Origin: JAWSVE01 sp033852115 | Lineage (GTDB): Bacteria > Pseudomonadota > Gammaproteobacteria > Pseudomonadales > Cellvibrionaceae | DNA length: 64,000 nt | NCBI GenBank assembly: GCA_033852115.1 | Contig: JAWSVE010000002.1 | Span: 62,001 to 126,000, forward strand | Direction of reading: 5' to 3' | Shown: in pieces, positions 36,031 to 44,660 of the stretch | Position numbering within the stretch: position 1 is the stretch's first letter | Layout: every line of letters begins with the position of its first letter | The notes under the pieces: generated by a model | What the model was told of the DNA's origin: nothing | What the model saw: only the letters and a program-made list of their open reading frames with translations | Database searches by the model: none | Translations under genes and position numbers: made by a program

Positions 36031-38325
36031 ATGGATGCACTAATCACACGTTCGACAATGCTGTTGATGCTATATCCCAAGCGCACGCTGCTTTGCGTAG
36101 TCATTTTCGTTCTATTACTAATGGCTGGCGCAAAGAATCTAGGCGTTAGCAACGATTATCGAGTGTATTTTGGAAGCGAAAATCCCCAATTAACAGCATT
36201 TGAAAAGCAACAAGCGATCTACACTCAGAACGAAAATATTTTTGTGGTAGTAACACCTCGCGACGGCGACATATTCCAATCTGAGGTACTAAATGCTATT
36301 CGTGAATTAACAGCAAGCGCTTGGAAAATACCAAATTTACTTAGAGTAGATTCCGTTACCAACTTTAGCCATAGCTATGCTCGAATGGATGACCTGGTTA
36401 CTGAGCCTCTATTAGGAGTAAACGACGAAATCAGTGACGCCAAGATCGCGCTAATACGTGAGGTCGTCCTTAATGATCCCCGAGTGCACAAGCTGTTGGT
36501 GAATGAGCAGGGTACAATCACGGCGGTTAACCTTCAGTTTCAATTGCCTGCAAACAGCATTGAAGCACAACCCAAAATCATCGAACAGGTTAAAGCGCTC
36601 CAAACATCAATCGAAGCAAAATATCCCGTTGATATTCGTCTTACTGGACAAGTGATGCTGTCAGGGGCCTTTTTTGAGGCGTCAATGGACGACATGGGAA
36701 CGCTAGTTCCTTTGATGTACCTAGTCATAACTATAATCTGTTACGTTTTGTTGCGCTCTATTGTCGCCACGGTAGCTACAATGGTGGTGGTGTTTCTATC
36801 TATGCTCGCTAGTATGGGCGTAGCAGGTTATTTGGGTCTAAAGATTAACCCGGTTTCCAGTACTGCTCCCATTATCATTTCAACATTGGCGGTCGCAGAT
36901 TGTATCCATGTGATATCCGGTGTAACAAAAGCGCTACAGCGGGGTGCATTGAAAGCCGACGCTATTGCCGAATCAATTCGTCTTAATGTGTTTCCAATTG
37001 CCTTAACGAGTTTAACTACAGCGGTTGGGTTTCTATCGCTTAATTTTAGTGATTCTCCACCTTTTCATGATCTCGGTAACCTAACAGCGATTGGTGTACT
37101 CATCGCTATGTTGCTTGCCTACACCATCCTGCCAATCTGTTTGCTATTATTTCCATTCAAGCCCAAAGCTACAGCAAAGTCAGCAGGCACCGATATAACA
37201 CAATTGACGGGTTGGGCCATTGCTAACAAGCGTTGGTTTTTACCTCTCAATCTTTTACTAAGCTTCTTGATTTGTGCCGCTATTCCACTCAATGAACTAG
37301 ATGATCGTTTTGTTGAGTACTTTGATGAATCTATCGAGTTTCGAGAAGCCACCGACTACACCCAAGAAAATTTAACTGGGGTATATCAAGTACAGTTCTC
37401 GCTCGACTCAACTGAAGAATACGGTGTAACTCAGCCCGAATTCATGGCAAGTGTCGAAGCGTTTACACAATGGCTTCGAGCTCAGCCGGAAGTTATTCAG
37501 GTTGCAAGTGTCTCAGATACGCTAAAGCACATTAATAAAGTAATGGCTAACAATAGCGAACAAGCATACCAGTTACCTCAAGAGGAAGATGTCCTCGCTC
37601 AATACTTGTTATTGTATGAAATGTCTTTGCCGATCGGTATGGACTTGAACAATCAATTAAATATCTCAAGATCATCGACACAAGTGACCGCGACGGTAAA
37701 GAATTTAAGCTCTAGCGACTTGATCCGTTTTAGTCAGCGCGCGGAAGGCTGGCTAAAAGAGACCCAGGGTTTGGATAGCCTTGGCGTTGGCCCAGTGGTT
37801 ATGTTTGCGTACATATCAGAGCGCAATATCAAGGCAATGCTGTGGGGTACAGGAATCGCAATTATACTAATTAGTGCGATTATCTTTATTGCTTTACGGA
37901 GCGCAAAAATAGCCATTATCAGTGTAGTCTCAAATTTGTTGCCTATAGCACTTACCTTCGGCTTATGGGGTATATTCGTCGGCGAAGTGAATATGGCTGC
38001 ATCTGTTTTAGCCGGCGCGGTACTCGGTATTGTAGTGGACGATACAGTGCACTTTTTTAGCAAATATCTTTTGGCGCGAAGAGAAGAAGGTAAAGAGTGT
38101 ACATCGGCGATCATCAGTAGTTTTTCTTATGTAGGCCGCCCTATAGTTGTTACCTCTTTAGTCCTTATAGCTGGGTTTTTTATTCTTTCGGTTAGTGCAT
38201 TTGCCATTAATAGCATATTGGGTTTTATGATGTGTATTGCAATTGCATTGGCTCTTTATTCAGTATTCTTGCTGCTCCCGCTAATACTCCTTGTTGTCGA
38301 CGATAGGCAAGTGGCAAAGCAATAA
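36031..38325 (+). CDS. RND-superfamily MMPL-type transporter
   Basis: The 764-aa protein (ATG 36031, with AGAGA upstream; a GTG at 36013 overlaps the previous stop) has one N-terminal helix, a large periplasmic loop, a block of five helices (about residues 225-370), a second loop and another five-helix block. Motifs such as ADCIHVISGVTKAL and GIVVDDTVHFFSKYL with intramembrane Asp residues fit proton-driven MMPL/RND proteins that move lipids such as mycolates, hopanoids or polyenes. It lies directly after the biosynthetic genes with a LolA-like periplasmic partner behind it, suggesting export of the lipid product. The resistance-pump outer-membrane partners are absent. Confidence 0.92.
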   Translation: MDALITRSTMLLMLYPKRTLLCVVIFVLLLMAGAKNLGVSNDYRVYFGSENPQLTAFEKQQAIYTQNENIFVVVTPRDGDIFQSEVLNAIRELTASAWKIPNLLRVDSVTNFSHSYARMDDLVTEPLLGVNDEISDAKIALIREVVLNDPRVHKLLVNEQGTITAVNLQFQLPANSIEAQPKIIEQVKALQTSIEAKYPVDIRLTGQVMLSGAFFEASMDDMGTLVPLMYLVITIICYVLLRSIVATVATMVVVFLSMLASMGVAGYLGLKINPVSSTAPIIISTLAVADCIHVISGVTKALQRGALKADAIAESIRLNVFPIALTSLTTAVGFLSLNFSDSPPFHDLGNLTAIGVLIAMLLAYTILPICLLLFPFKPKATAKSAGTDITQLTGWAIANKRWFLPLNLLLSFLICAAIPLNELDDRFVEYFDESIEFREATDYTQENLTGVYQVQFSLDSTEEYGVTQPEFMASVEAFTQWLRAQPEVIQVASVSDTLKHINKVMANNSEQAYQLPQEEDVLAQYLLLYEMSLPIGMDLNNQLNISRSSTQVTATVKNLSSSDLIRFSQRAEGWLKETQGLDSLGVGPVVMFAYISERNIKAMLWGTGIAIILISAIIFIALRSAKIAIISVVSNLLPIALTFGLWGIFVGEVNMAASVLAGAVLGIVVDDTVHFFSKYLLARREEGKECTSAIISSFSYVGRPIVVTSLVLIAGFFILSVSAFAINSILGFMMCIAIALALYSVFLLLPLILLVVDDRQVAKQ

Positions 38326-38340
38326 ATAAAAGGTGTTGAG

Positions 38341-39147
38341 ATGACTCGAATAATAAGGTCTGTAGGTGCTAGCGTACTGGTGTTGTGTTCAGCATGTGCC
38401 TTAGCCAATAGTGCAGCTGACTCTTCAGCGTCGGAACTTAGAGGTTACGAAATTATAGAAAAAATGCATCGTACTCAAGATGGGTTCGGCGATGTCACTA
38501 GTGATATGACGATGATACTTAGGGATAGCTCGGGTGCTGAGCAATCTCGCCGTATGCGCAGCCAAATTTTAGAACAAGAAAATGATGGTGATAAATCAAT
38601 TATTATTTTTGATAGCCCCGGGAATGTAAAAGGCACGGCATTTCTTTCACACACGCACAAAGTTGATGTAGACGATCAATGGATATTTTTACCTGCGCTC
38701 AAAAAGGTCAAGCGAATTGCTTCCAATAACAAAGCGGGTTCATTTATGAATAGTGAATTTGCTTACGAAGATATTGCATCCCAGGAGATTGAAAAATACA
38801 CCTACGACTTCCTGCGCGAGGAAACACTCGGCAATGAGCTAACGTATATCGTGGAGCAAATACCGGTAGACAGCGATTCAGGATATTCTCGGCAGGAGGT
38901 GTGGGTAGACGCCGTTGAATATCGCCCATACAAAATCATGTTTTATGATCGTGCTGGTCAAGAGTACAAAAAGCTTGAGCTTAAAGACTATCAACAAAGA
39001 GTGAATGACACTTGGTGGCCCAACACGCTGATTATGGAAAATTATTTGACTGGTAAGAGTACGGAGCTACGATTCGATAACTGGGCTTTTAACGTAGGCC
39101 TCAGTGAAAGAGACTTTAGTCCGAATGGATTAAAACGTCTACGCTAG
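38341..39147 (+). CDS. Periplasmic LolA-like outer-membrane lipid-sorting protein
   Basis: The 268-aa protein has a signal peptide (cleavage likely after CALA near residue 22) and then a beta-rich domain with SDMTMILRDSSGAE, KSIIIFDSPGNVKGTAFLSH and DDQWIFLPALKKVKRIAS. This is the LolA-like outer-membrane lipoprotein-sorting family (PF17131 type), typically encoded next to MMPL transporters. It starts 15 bp after the transporter and is probably its periplasmic acceptor for a lipid. It closes the plus-strand operon. Confidence 0.88.
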   Translation: MTRIIRSVGASVLVLCSACALANSAADSSASELRGYEIIEKMHRTQDGFGDVTSDMTMILRDSSGAEQSRRMRSQILEQENDGDKSIIIFDSPGNVKGTAFLSHTHKVDVDDQWIFLPALKKVKRIASNNKAGSFMNSEFAYEDIASQEIEKYTYDFLREETLGNELTYIVEQIPVDSDSGYSRQEVWVDAVEYRPYKIMFYDRAGQEYKKLELKDYQQRVNDTWWPNTLIMENYLTGKSTELRFDNWAFNVGLSERDFSPNGLKRLR

Positions 39148-39180
39148 CGATGGAGTGTGCGTAGTGTATGCTATATAAAG

Positions 39181-40383
39181 TTACTGAAAGTAATAGAGAA
39201 ATTCTAGTTCTATATAGTCGTCGTCTCTCACAGTATATTCGTAACTTTCTGATGAGACATTATTGAATAGTCGCGCGGTTAGATTAGCTTCCCATTTTGT
39301 CGAGAGACGCCGGCTTGCTTCCAGCGATATAAATTGATTGCTGTAGTCTAAGTCTTTTGTAATGAGAGCTAGAATTTGAGTGCCAGCTAAGTCATTTAAT
39401 GCCCACCTGCCACCAATGGCAAGATCATTTTGCGCGCGAGATTCAAAGGTTTTCTCGCGGCTATCGTATTGATATTCGCTAATTAACCCGAAGTCCCATT
39501 TCTGGGGACCTAATCCGTAGAAGGTGTATTCAAAGCCACCAGCGAACGCACTGTAGACTCCGGCTTCAGTGTCGTCAACGCGTATTAATTCTGCTCTCCA
39601 TACCCACGAAGTGAATGTCGCCTGTACATCAACGCTAGTTTGTTCACTTTGTGGGTATAGGGGTTTCAATACGGGTTGGCTGTTTGCGTCTAAAGCGGGT
39701 ACGAAGTAGGGTTCTCGTTTGGTGCCTGAAAAATGTGAAATACCAATATCCCAAAGATCAACATAATGGCTCCAACGAATCGCGACGTCGATATGTTTTT
39801 TTTCTGCGCCGGACTCAAAAAAGCTTTTATCTGAAATAGGTAATGGGGGCCGGAGTCGACCCTGTTCATCAGGGAAATTACGCTCTCGAAAATAAGGTAA
39901 GACAAACACCGACAGACTGCCCCAGTCACGATCAATATTTGCTTGCAGCATGGGTTGGCCTAATTTATCTTCGCCGTCTATATCTTCGACTAAGTCCGTT
40001 TGGTTAATCACATCGACAAGATGAACTGATTCCATTACACCCCAAAAAATTTGCCGAATACCGGCATACAATTCGACATTAGCATAATTTTTTGACCAAT
40101 ACAGTTCGCGGATATCCCCGTGGGAACGATGCGAGTCGGAGTTGTCGTATCGTCCAAATAAGGTGCCAACAACGCGCTGATCGCTTGCGTTGAAGTCTTT
40201 GTAGAATTCTAACTTTGCAACGCCAGAAACATCATGCTTGTGTTGGTTTGTATAAAGGGGCTCGTTAAGAAAATAGCGTCCACCTCCGCCCAAATAACCA
40301 AATATACTGTCTGCAAACGCGGAAGGACTGCCAATGATAAAATGGCAGGAACTTAAACAAATAAGCGACAAAAATTGCTTCAT
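39181..40383 (-). CDS. Probable outer-membrane beta-barrel protein
   Basis: The 400-aa product (start MKQFLSLICLSSCHFIIG; ATG at 40395 is an alternative) has a signal peptide ending near FA in SAFADS. The rest is made of alternating amphipathic strands with many aromatic residues and ends with YIELEFLYYFQ, an aromatic C-terminus typical of barrel proteins. LYAGIRQIFWGVMESVHLVDVIN resembles the DUF1302/porin-like group seen next to MMPL and LolA-like genes. It converges on the LolA-like gene and may form the outer-membrane part of the export route. The assignment rests on pattern, not on a strong motif. Confidence 0.75.
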   Translation of the reverse strand: MKQFLSLICLSSCHFIIGSPSAFADSIFGYLGGGGRYFLNEPLYTNQHKHDVSGVAKLEFYKDFNASDQRVVGTLFGRYDNSDSHRSHGDIRELYWSKNYANVELYAGIRQIFWGVMESVHLVDVINQTDLVEDIDGEDKLGQPMLQANIDRDWGSLSVFVLPYFRERNFPDEQGRLRPPLPISDKSFFESGAEKKHIDVAIRWSHYVDLWDIGISHFSGTKREPYFVPALDANSQPVLKPLYPQSEQTSVDVQATFTSWVWRAELIRVDDTEAGVYSAFAGGFEYTFYGLGPQKWDFGLISEYQYDSREKTFESRAQNDLAIGGRWALNDLAGTQILALITKDLDYSNQFISLEASRRLSTKWEANLTARLFNNVSSESYEYTVRDDDYIELEFLYYFQ

Positions 40384-40497
40384 GTATGAATGCATTATTG
40401 TTGAAAAAATCAATGTTCGAAAAGCTTGAATTATCGCATAAACGGAAAGGGTAGTGCGTGCTATTGCACGCACAAATAGACGAAGTTTAACTAAGCG

Positions 40498-41283
40498 TTA
40501 GATAGCTACTTTCTTAGAGAGGGAGATGACAAAAAACGTTGTGGCTGATAACACGATAGAGGGACCAGTTGGTGTATTTAACCAATAAGAAGCAGCTAAC
40601 CCACCACAAACTGCTAAGCAACCAATTAAAGCGGACACAATCGCCATTTGTTCTGGTGTTTTAGATAGTCTTCGGCTGGTTGCTGCAGGAATAATAAGTA
40701 ATGCCGTGACAAGTAAAACGCCTACAACTTTCATTGCAACCGCAATCACAACCGCGAGGAGCACCATGAGTAAGGTCCGGATAAATGTCGTATTTATGCC
40801 TTCAACCTTGGCGAGGTCGGCCTGAACGGTAAAAGACAACAACTGCCGCCAAAACCAAATGAGTAAGCCGAGCACGATAACGCCGACGCCGTAGATCAAA
40901 GCGATATCTTTGATCGATGTGGCGAGGAGGTCGCCAAACATATAGCTAAACAAATTAACACTGGGACTATCAATAATTGCAACGGCTACTAAACCAAGCG
41001 CTAGGCTTGAGTGCGCAAGAATACCAAGTAGTGTGTCAGTCGCGAGACTTTGATTGTGTTGCATCGCAACGAACAGCAACGCGAGGGTTGTGCAAACTGC
41101 AACGATGGCGATATTTAAGTTGATCGACAAAAGTAACCCGAGTGCGACACCAAATAGTGCGGAATGCGCAAGTGTATCCCCCAAGTAGGCCATTCTGCGC
41201 CAAACCACAAATGAACCCAGTGGGCCTGTTAATAGCGCGACACCAATACCGGCTAGCAATGCGTAAAGAATAAAATTAGGCAT
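40498..41283 (-). CDS. znuB: Zinc ABC transporter permease ZnuB
   Basis: The 261-aa protein (ATG 41283; MPNFILYALLAGIGVALLTG) has about eight membrane helices and the family stretches FVVWRRMAYLGDTLAHSALFGVA and LLVTALLIIPAATSR. It forms the channel of the high-affinity Zn(II) importer ZnuABC. The start codon lies 8 bp inside the znuC coding sequence, showing translational coupling. Upstream in-frame residues come from reading through the His-rich end of znuC and are not part of the protein. Confidence 0.96.
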   Translation of the reverse strand: MPNFILYALLAGIGVALLTGPLGSFVVWRRMAYLGDTLAHSALFGVALGLLLSINLNIAIVAVCTTLALLFVAMQHNQSLATDTLLGILAHSSLALGLVAVAIIDSPSVNLFSYMFGDLLATSIKDIALIYGVGVIVLGLLIWFWRQLLSFTVQADLAKVEGINTTFIRTLLMVLLAVVIAVAMKVVGVLLVTALLIIPAATSRRLSKTPEQMAIVSALIGCLAVCGGLAASYWLNTPTGPSIVLSATTFFVISLSKKVAI

Positions 41284-42058
41284 GGTGGTCACCCTGGCAA
41301 GCATGGTCGTGACTGTGGCTGCCATCGTGGGTGTGGTCGTGATGGTGCGTGTATATCGCAATACCCGTGTCTTCGGTTTTACCGAACAGCTGCAAAAACT
41401 CTGGATGCGTACTAACAGCTTCTGGATGACCCTCACAGCAAATATGTTGGTTCAAACACACTACTCGGTCAGTGGCAGCCATGACGATATGGAGATCGTG
41501 TGAGACCATCAGCACGCCGCACTCTAATTCATCTCGTAAGTTGCTAATTAACTGATACAACTTCGATTGCCCTGCGACATCCACACCTTGCACAGGCTCA
41601 TCAAGCACTAAAAGATGTGGTTTACGATACAGGGCACGGGATAGCAGTACACGCTGCATTTCTCCGCCTGAGAGAGATTGCATCGCATAGTTTTCCAGGT
41701 GGCTTGCGTCGGTGAGCGCCAGTGCTTGGCTGACAGCATTTCGATCACCACCCGCAAGACCTAAAAACCCTTTAACCGTGAGAGGCAAGGTAGGATCAAT
41801 GGAGACCTTCTGCGGCATGTAGCCAATGCGTAGATCAGGTCGCCGAATCACACGGCCTGCATCCGGTTTGAGTAACCCTAGCAGTATACGAATAAGTGTC
41901 GACTTACCTGCACCGTTAGGCCCAATGAGGGTAACTAGTTCTTTAGCGTAAACTTGTAGGTTTGCATTGCGCAAAATATCGCGTTTGTGACGGGTGAAAC
42001 CAATACTCGATGCCTCAATTAAAGGCTGAGCGGTGGGGTGGTTAGGCGTAGCATTCAT
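41276..42058 (-). CDS. znuC: Zinc ABC transporter ATP-binding protein ZnuC
   Basis: ATG 42058 (MNATPNHPTAQPL) gives 260 aa; an upstream GTG would overlap zur by 46 bp. ABC motifs: Walker A GPNGAGKST, signature LSGGEMQR, Walker B LLVLDEPVQGVD and the switch His in MVSHDLH. The C-terminal ~24 residues are an unusual His/Asp-rich tail (THHHDHTHDGSHSHDHACQG and onward) that could bind zinc in the cytoplasm and sense or buffer it. It follows zur by 17 bp and overlaps znuB. Confidence 0.96.
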   Translation of the reverse strand: MNATPNHPTAQPLIEASSIGFTRHKRDILRNANLQVYAKELVTLIGPNGAGKSTLIRILLGLLKPDAGRVIRRPDLRIGYMPQKVSIDPTLPLTVKGFLGLAGGDRNAVSQALALTDASHLENYAMQSLSGGEMQRVLLSRALYRKPHLLVLDEPVQGVDVAGQSKLYQLISNLRDELECGVLMVSHDLHIVMAATDRVVCLNQHICCEGHPEAVSTHPEFLQLFGKTEDTGIAIYTHHHDHTHDGSHSHDHACQGDHHA

Positions 42059-42075
42059 AATAGTGGGTGTGCCAT

Positions 42076-42579
42076 TCAGGCGTTTGTCTGGTGTGATGTA
42101 TTGGTTTGGCAATCTGGACACAATCCAAAGATCTCTATGGATTGTTCTTTCGCCACGAAATGTCGAGCCTGTGCCGAATGGGTAATTGCTTGGTTCAACG
42201 AATCATCGTCAAACTCGGTTGCCGTTTGGCAGTGGCTGCAAATTAAGAAGTGGCTTTGATGATGGCATGAAGGATGATTGCAGCCGACGAATGCATTGAT
42301 GGAATGCAGCTTGTGGACCAAATCCTGCTCAACCAAGAAATCTAGTGCACGGTATACAGTGGGGGGTGCGATAGTCTTATCGCTCAGTTCTTCTAACATG
42401 GCCATTAACTGATAGGCCCCGACTGGCTGACGGCTCTGCAGAATCAGCCGAAGTACCTGCTCACGCTGCGGCGTTAACTTTACGCCACGCTCAGAGCACA
42501 GCCGATTGGCCGTCATCAACGCGGTATTAGTGCAGTGCTGCTGATTATGTGGCTGAGAGGTGAGTGAGGTAGGGTGCAT
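42076..42579 (-). CDS. zur: Zinc uptake regulator Zur (Fur family)
   Basis: The 167-aa repressor starts at ATG 42579 (MHPTSLTSQPH). A winged-helix N-terminal half (LTPQREQVLRLILQ, then TVYRALDFLVEQDLVHKL) precedes a zinc-binding half with structural-zinc cysteines C114/C117 (FLICSHCQ) and C154/C157 (GLCPDCQ) and the regulatory His/Cys cluster CNHPSCHHQSH. It heads the zur-znuC-znuB operon and is divergent from znuA; a Zur-box-like dyad lies between them, implying autoregulation and zinc-dependent repression. Confidence 0.95.
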   Translation of the reverse strand: MHPTSLTSQPHNQQHCTNTALMTANRLCSERGVKLTPQREQVLRLILQSRQPVGAYQLMAMLEELSDKTIAPPTVYRALDFLVEQDLVHKLHSINAFVGCNHPSCHHQSHFLICSHCQTATEFDDDSLNQAITHSAQARHFVAKEQSIEIFGLCPDCQTNTSHQTNA

Positions 42580-42621
42580 AGACCATTCATTCCGGTATTC
42601 TACCGGCGCTTGAAAAAGAAT

Positions 42622-42636
42622 TGTTACTTTATAACA
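42622..42636. promoter_or_regulatory. Predicted Zur box between zur and znuA
   Basis: A 15-bp dyad TGTTACTTTATAACA (opposite strand TGTTATAAAGTAACA) fits the core of the known gammaproteobacterial Zur operator, TGTTATANTATAACA, at 13 of 15 positions. It is 43 bp upstream of zur and 80 bp upstream of znuA, so a single bound Zur dimer could repress both divergent promoters. Confidence 0.75.
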
Positions 42637-42715
42637 TAACTTTCTTGTAAAATGCCAAGTTAATAGAACGGGGCGCAACATTAAAGATCAAGATTCGCGA
42701 GGCATATCCAAGATT

Positions 42716-43747
42716 ATGGGCAGTAGGTTGAGTAATCAAGTTAGTAGAGTCAACAACCATGGGGGTTTACGCCCTCTACATGTGACATTGGGAAAATTTA
42801 TTGCTGTATTACTCATGTCGTTTTTGTCTCTGTCCGGTTTTGCTGATAATGATCAAGCACTAACCTCAAAGGCCACAGCTAACGGTGACTTAATGTCAGT
42901 GTCACCGGCTAAGTTAGATGTCGTTGTGAGTATTCGTCCCATCGCTTTGATTTTAGAAGAGCTTCTGGGAGACCTAATCTCAACCCGGGTTTTAGTGCCA
43001 ACCAATGCATCGCCTCATGACTACACACTTAAGGCGTCGGATGTAAAGGCGCTATACGCTGCCGACTATGTGGTTTGGCTCGGGCCCGAACTCGAACAAT
43101 TTATGACGAAATTACTATCTAACATTTCAGAAAAGCGAACGATAACTCTCACGGCTACTATTGATCACCCCAATAATACTCACCATAACCATAGTAACCA
43201 TACGGATCACCATGAACACCATGCCGACAACCATCAGTGGTTAGACCCTCAAGCAGTCCGTGTCATGGCTAAACATATCGTAACCACGTTGTCAGCGGAG
43301 CATCCCGAGCTGGCAAATCAGTTGGCTGACAAGCATGCAGTGTTTGCAGAGAAAATCGCCACACTGGATCAGCAGTTGAGCGAAAAATATGCGTTGGTTA
43401 AACACACCCCATTTGTTGTGTATCACCGAGGCTACGATGCATTAGTGGAGCATTTCGGATTGCAGCAGTTAGGTTGGGTGACGATAAACCCAGAGCAGTC
43501 CCCTAGCGTTAGACATCTTGTCGAACTGCAAAAATCGATTAAAGAAGTGAGTATTAACAAACCCGTCAAATGTCTGTTTTTCGAGGTTTCAGGTAATGCT
43601 GAAGTCGCCAATCGGATAGCGGGTCAGTTGGGTTTGCAAGCCGTGGCGCTGGATATCCTGGGGGCAGATGTGCGTGTAGAGAGTTATTCAGCAATGCTAA
43701 ATAATATTGTTACGGACATGCAGGCGTGTTTAGCGACAGCGCAATGA
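42716..43747 (+). CDS. znuA: Zinc ABC transporter substrate-binding protein ZnuA
   Basis: The 343-aa periplasmic protein has a signal segment at about residues 26-43 after a long polar N-region, then the cluster A-I fold: VVVSIRPIALILEELLGD, TNASPHDYTLKASDV (first Zn His), a His-rich loop (about residues 150-173) and YHRGYDALVEHFGL (His ligand). ZnuA captures Zn(II) for ZnuBC. The His-rich loop is a hallmark that separates Zn from Mn binders. The unusually long N-region before the hydrophobic core suggests the true start may be later, but no later ATG gives a complete signal peptide. Confidence 0.96.
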   Translation: MGSRLSNQVSRVNNHGGLRPLHVTLGKFIAVLLMSFLSLSGFADNDQALTSKATANGDLMSVSPAKLDVVVSIRPIALILEELLGDLISTRVLVPTNASPHDYTLKASDVKALYAADYVVWLGPELEQFMTKLLSNISEKRTITLTATIDHPNNTHHNHSNHTDHHEHHADNHQWLDPQAVRVMAKHIVTTLSAEHPELANQLADKHAVFAEKIATLDQQLSEKYALVKHTPFVVYHRGYDALVEHFGLQQLGWVTINPEQSPSVRHLVELQKSIKEVSINKPVKCLFFEVSGNAEVANRIAGQLGLQAVALDILGADVRVESYSAMLNNIVTDMQACLATAQ

Positions 43748-43775
43748 GCGGCAAGCATGTGGATTGTTGGAAAGT

Positions 43776-43801
43776 GCCAGCCCCAGCGAACGGAGGCTGG
43801 C
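43776..43801. terminator. Hairpin between convergent znuA and the 85-aa gene
   Basis: A GC-rich inverted repeat (GCCAGCC / GGCTGGC, 12-nt loop) lies in the 68-bp gap between two convergent genes. It lacks a T run on either side, so intrinsic termination is uncertain. Confidence 0.35.
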
Positions 43802-43815
43802 GGGGTGACATCTGA

Positions 43816-44073
43816 TTAATGCGTGTGCATTAATTCGCTGGGCCTAACACCGCGTGCAAGAAGTGAGTTGACTTGGTCTTCGTTGAGCTCACTAGTAAAC
43901 GCAGCGAAATAGGTTTGAATTACTTTGTCACTTGATTGCGCACAATTTTTTAGAAGGTCGATCATCGCCGCTTCATCCGAAAGCTTATGGCGAACTCCAG
44001 TTAGTGTGTGTACCTGGCTAGCGAGTTGTTGTAGCCGGTAAACACCGGACTGAGACAGTATCAGTTTGTTCAC
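43816..44073 (-). CDS. Small uncharacterised protein
   Basis: An 85-aa helical protein (MNKLILSQSGVYRLQQLASQ at the start, ending MHTH) with a GTG start preceded by a strong AAGGGGA site six bases upstream, which is the main reason to believe it is a gene. No membrane segment, cysteine or known motif is visible. It is convergent with znuA. I do not recognise a family. Confidence 0.6.
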   Translation of the reverse strand: MNKLILSQSGVYRLQQLASQVHTLTGVRHKLSDEAAMIDLLKNCAQSSDKVIQTYFAAFTSELNEDQVNSLLARGVRPSELMHTH

Positions 44074-44660
44074 GAAAATCCCCTTTAATAGATCAACATA
44101 TCCCCCCGAATCATAGCGTGGGTACGGAAAAGTGTAGTCGACCCGCCTGCCACCGGCCTTGTCACTTTTGAAAAAATTGCCTGAAAAAGCATCTAATTAT
44201 AAATAGTGTGATGTACGTCGGGGTCGGGATAAAACGGGATAGATGTGCTGACAAAAGGAGGAATCGAAAGACAATAACCTCGAGACTCTAAAGATAAGCG
44301 AGTGCACACTTACAGCAATTGGGTGCTGTTTCTTCCAAAGTCGGTTTTCGATGAATGCGAATACTAGCCGAGACCTCGCTCTGAAACTGACGAATAAAAA
44401 CTTACCTCTACGTCATGGGTGAATTCCCTGAGGTTGCCTCGACCATGAATAGCTGTTGTCAACACTTGGTAAGTGAGCACTTATTCTGAGAGCTCTGGAA
44501 ATCGTAGGTATCAAAATAGTACACCTTTTTATGTCAGTATGAAGGGGTCTTTGTTTTGATAGCGAAGCGGCGAACTAAGAGGCTTTGGTGTAAGCTAGCG
44601 CCCTTTCATTACCACCGATATCCGGCGGTATCCTCCACATTAAAAGCACCAATTCACGCT
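44074..44660. other. Long leader region upstream of polA
   Basis: About 590 bp without a supported gene. The polA frame stays open for 35 codons upstream of its likely start, but those residues are not conserved in PolA. The rest should contain the polA promoter. I saw no tRNA, known riboswitch or insertion sequence end. Confidence 0.45.

Noticed and set aside
23920..40383. Interpretation as a tambjamine or prodiginine cluster
   Set aside because: The enzyme logic for a fatty amine is similar, but no genes for a bipyrrole unit or for the condensing enzyme are present.
42059..42121. Longer znuC start at GTG 42121
   Set aside because: It would overlap zur by 46 bp and adds residues that are not conserved; ATG 42058 lies 17 bp after the zur stop.
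44556..44660. Longer polA start 35 codons upstream
   Set aside because: The extra residues are basic, not conserved in PolA, and lack a ribosome site; ATG 44661 gives the family length.
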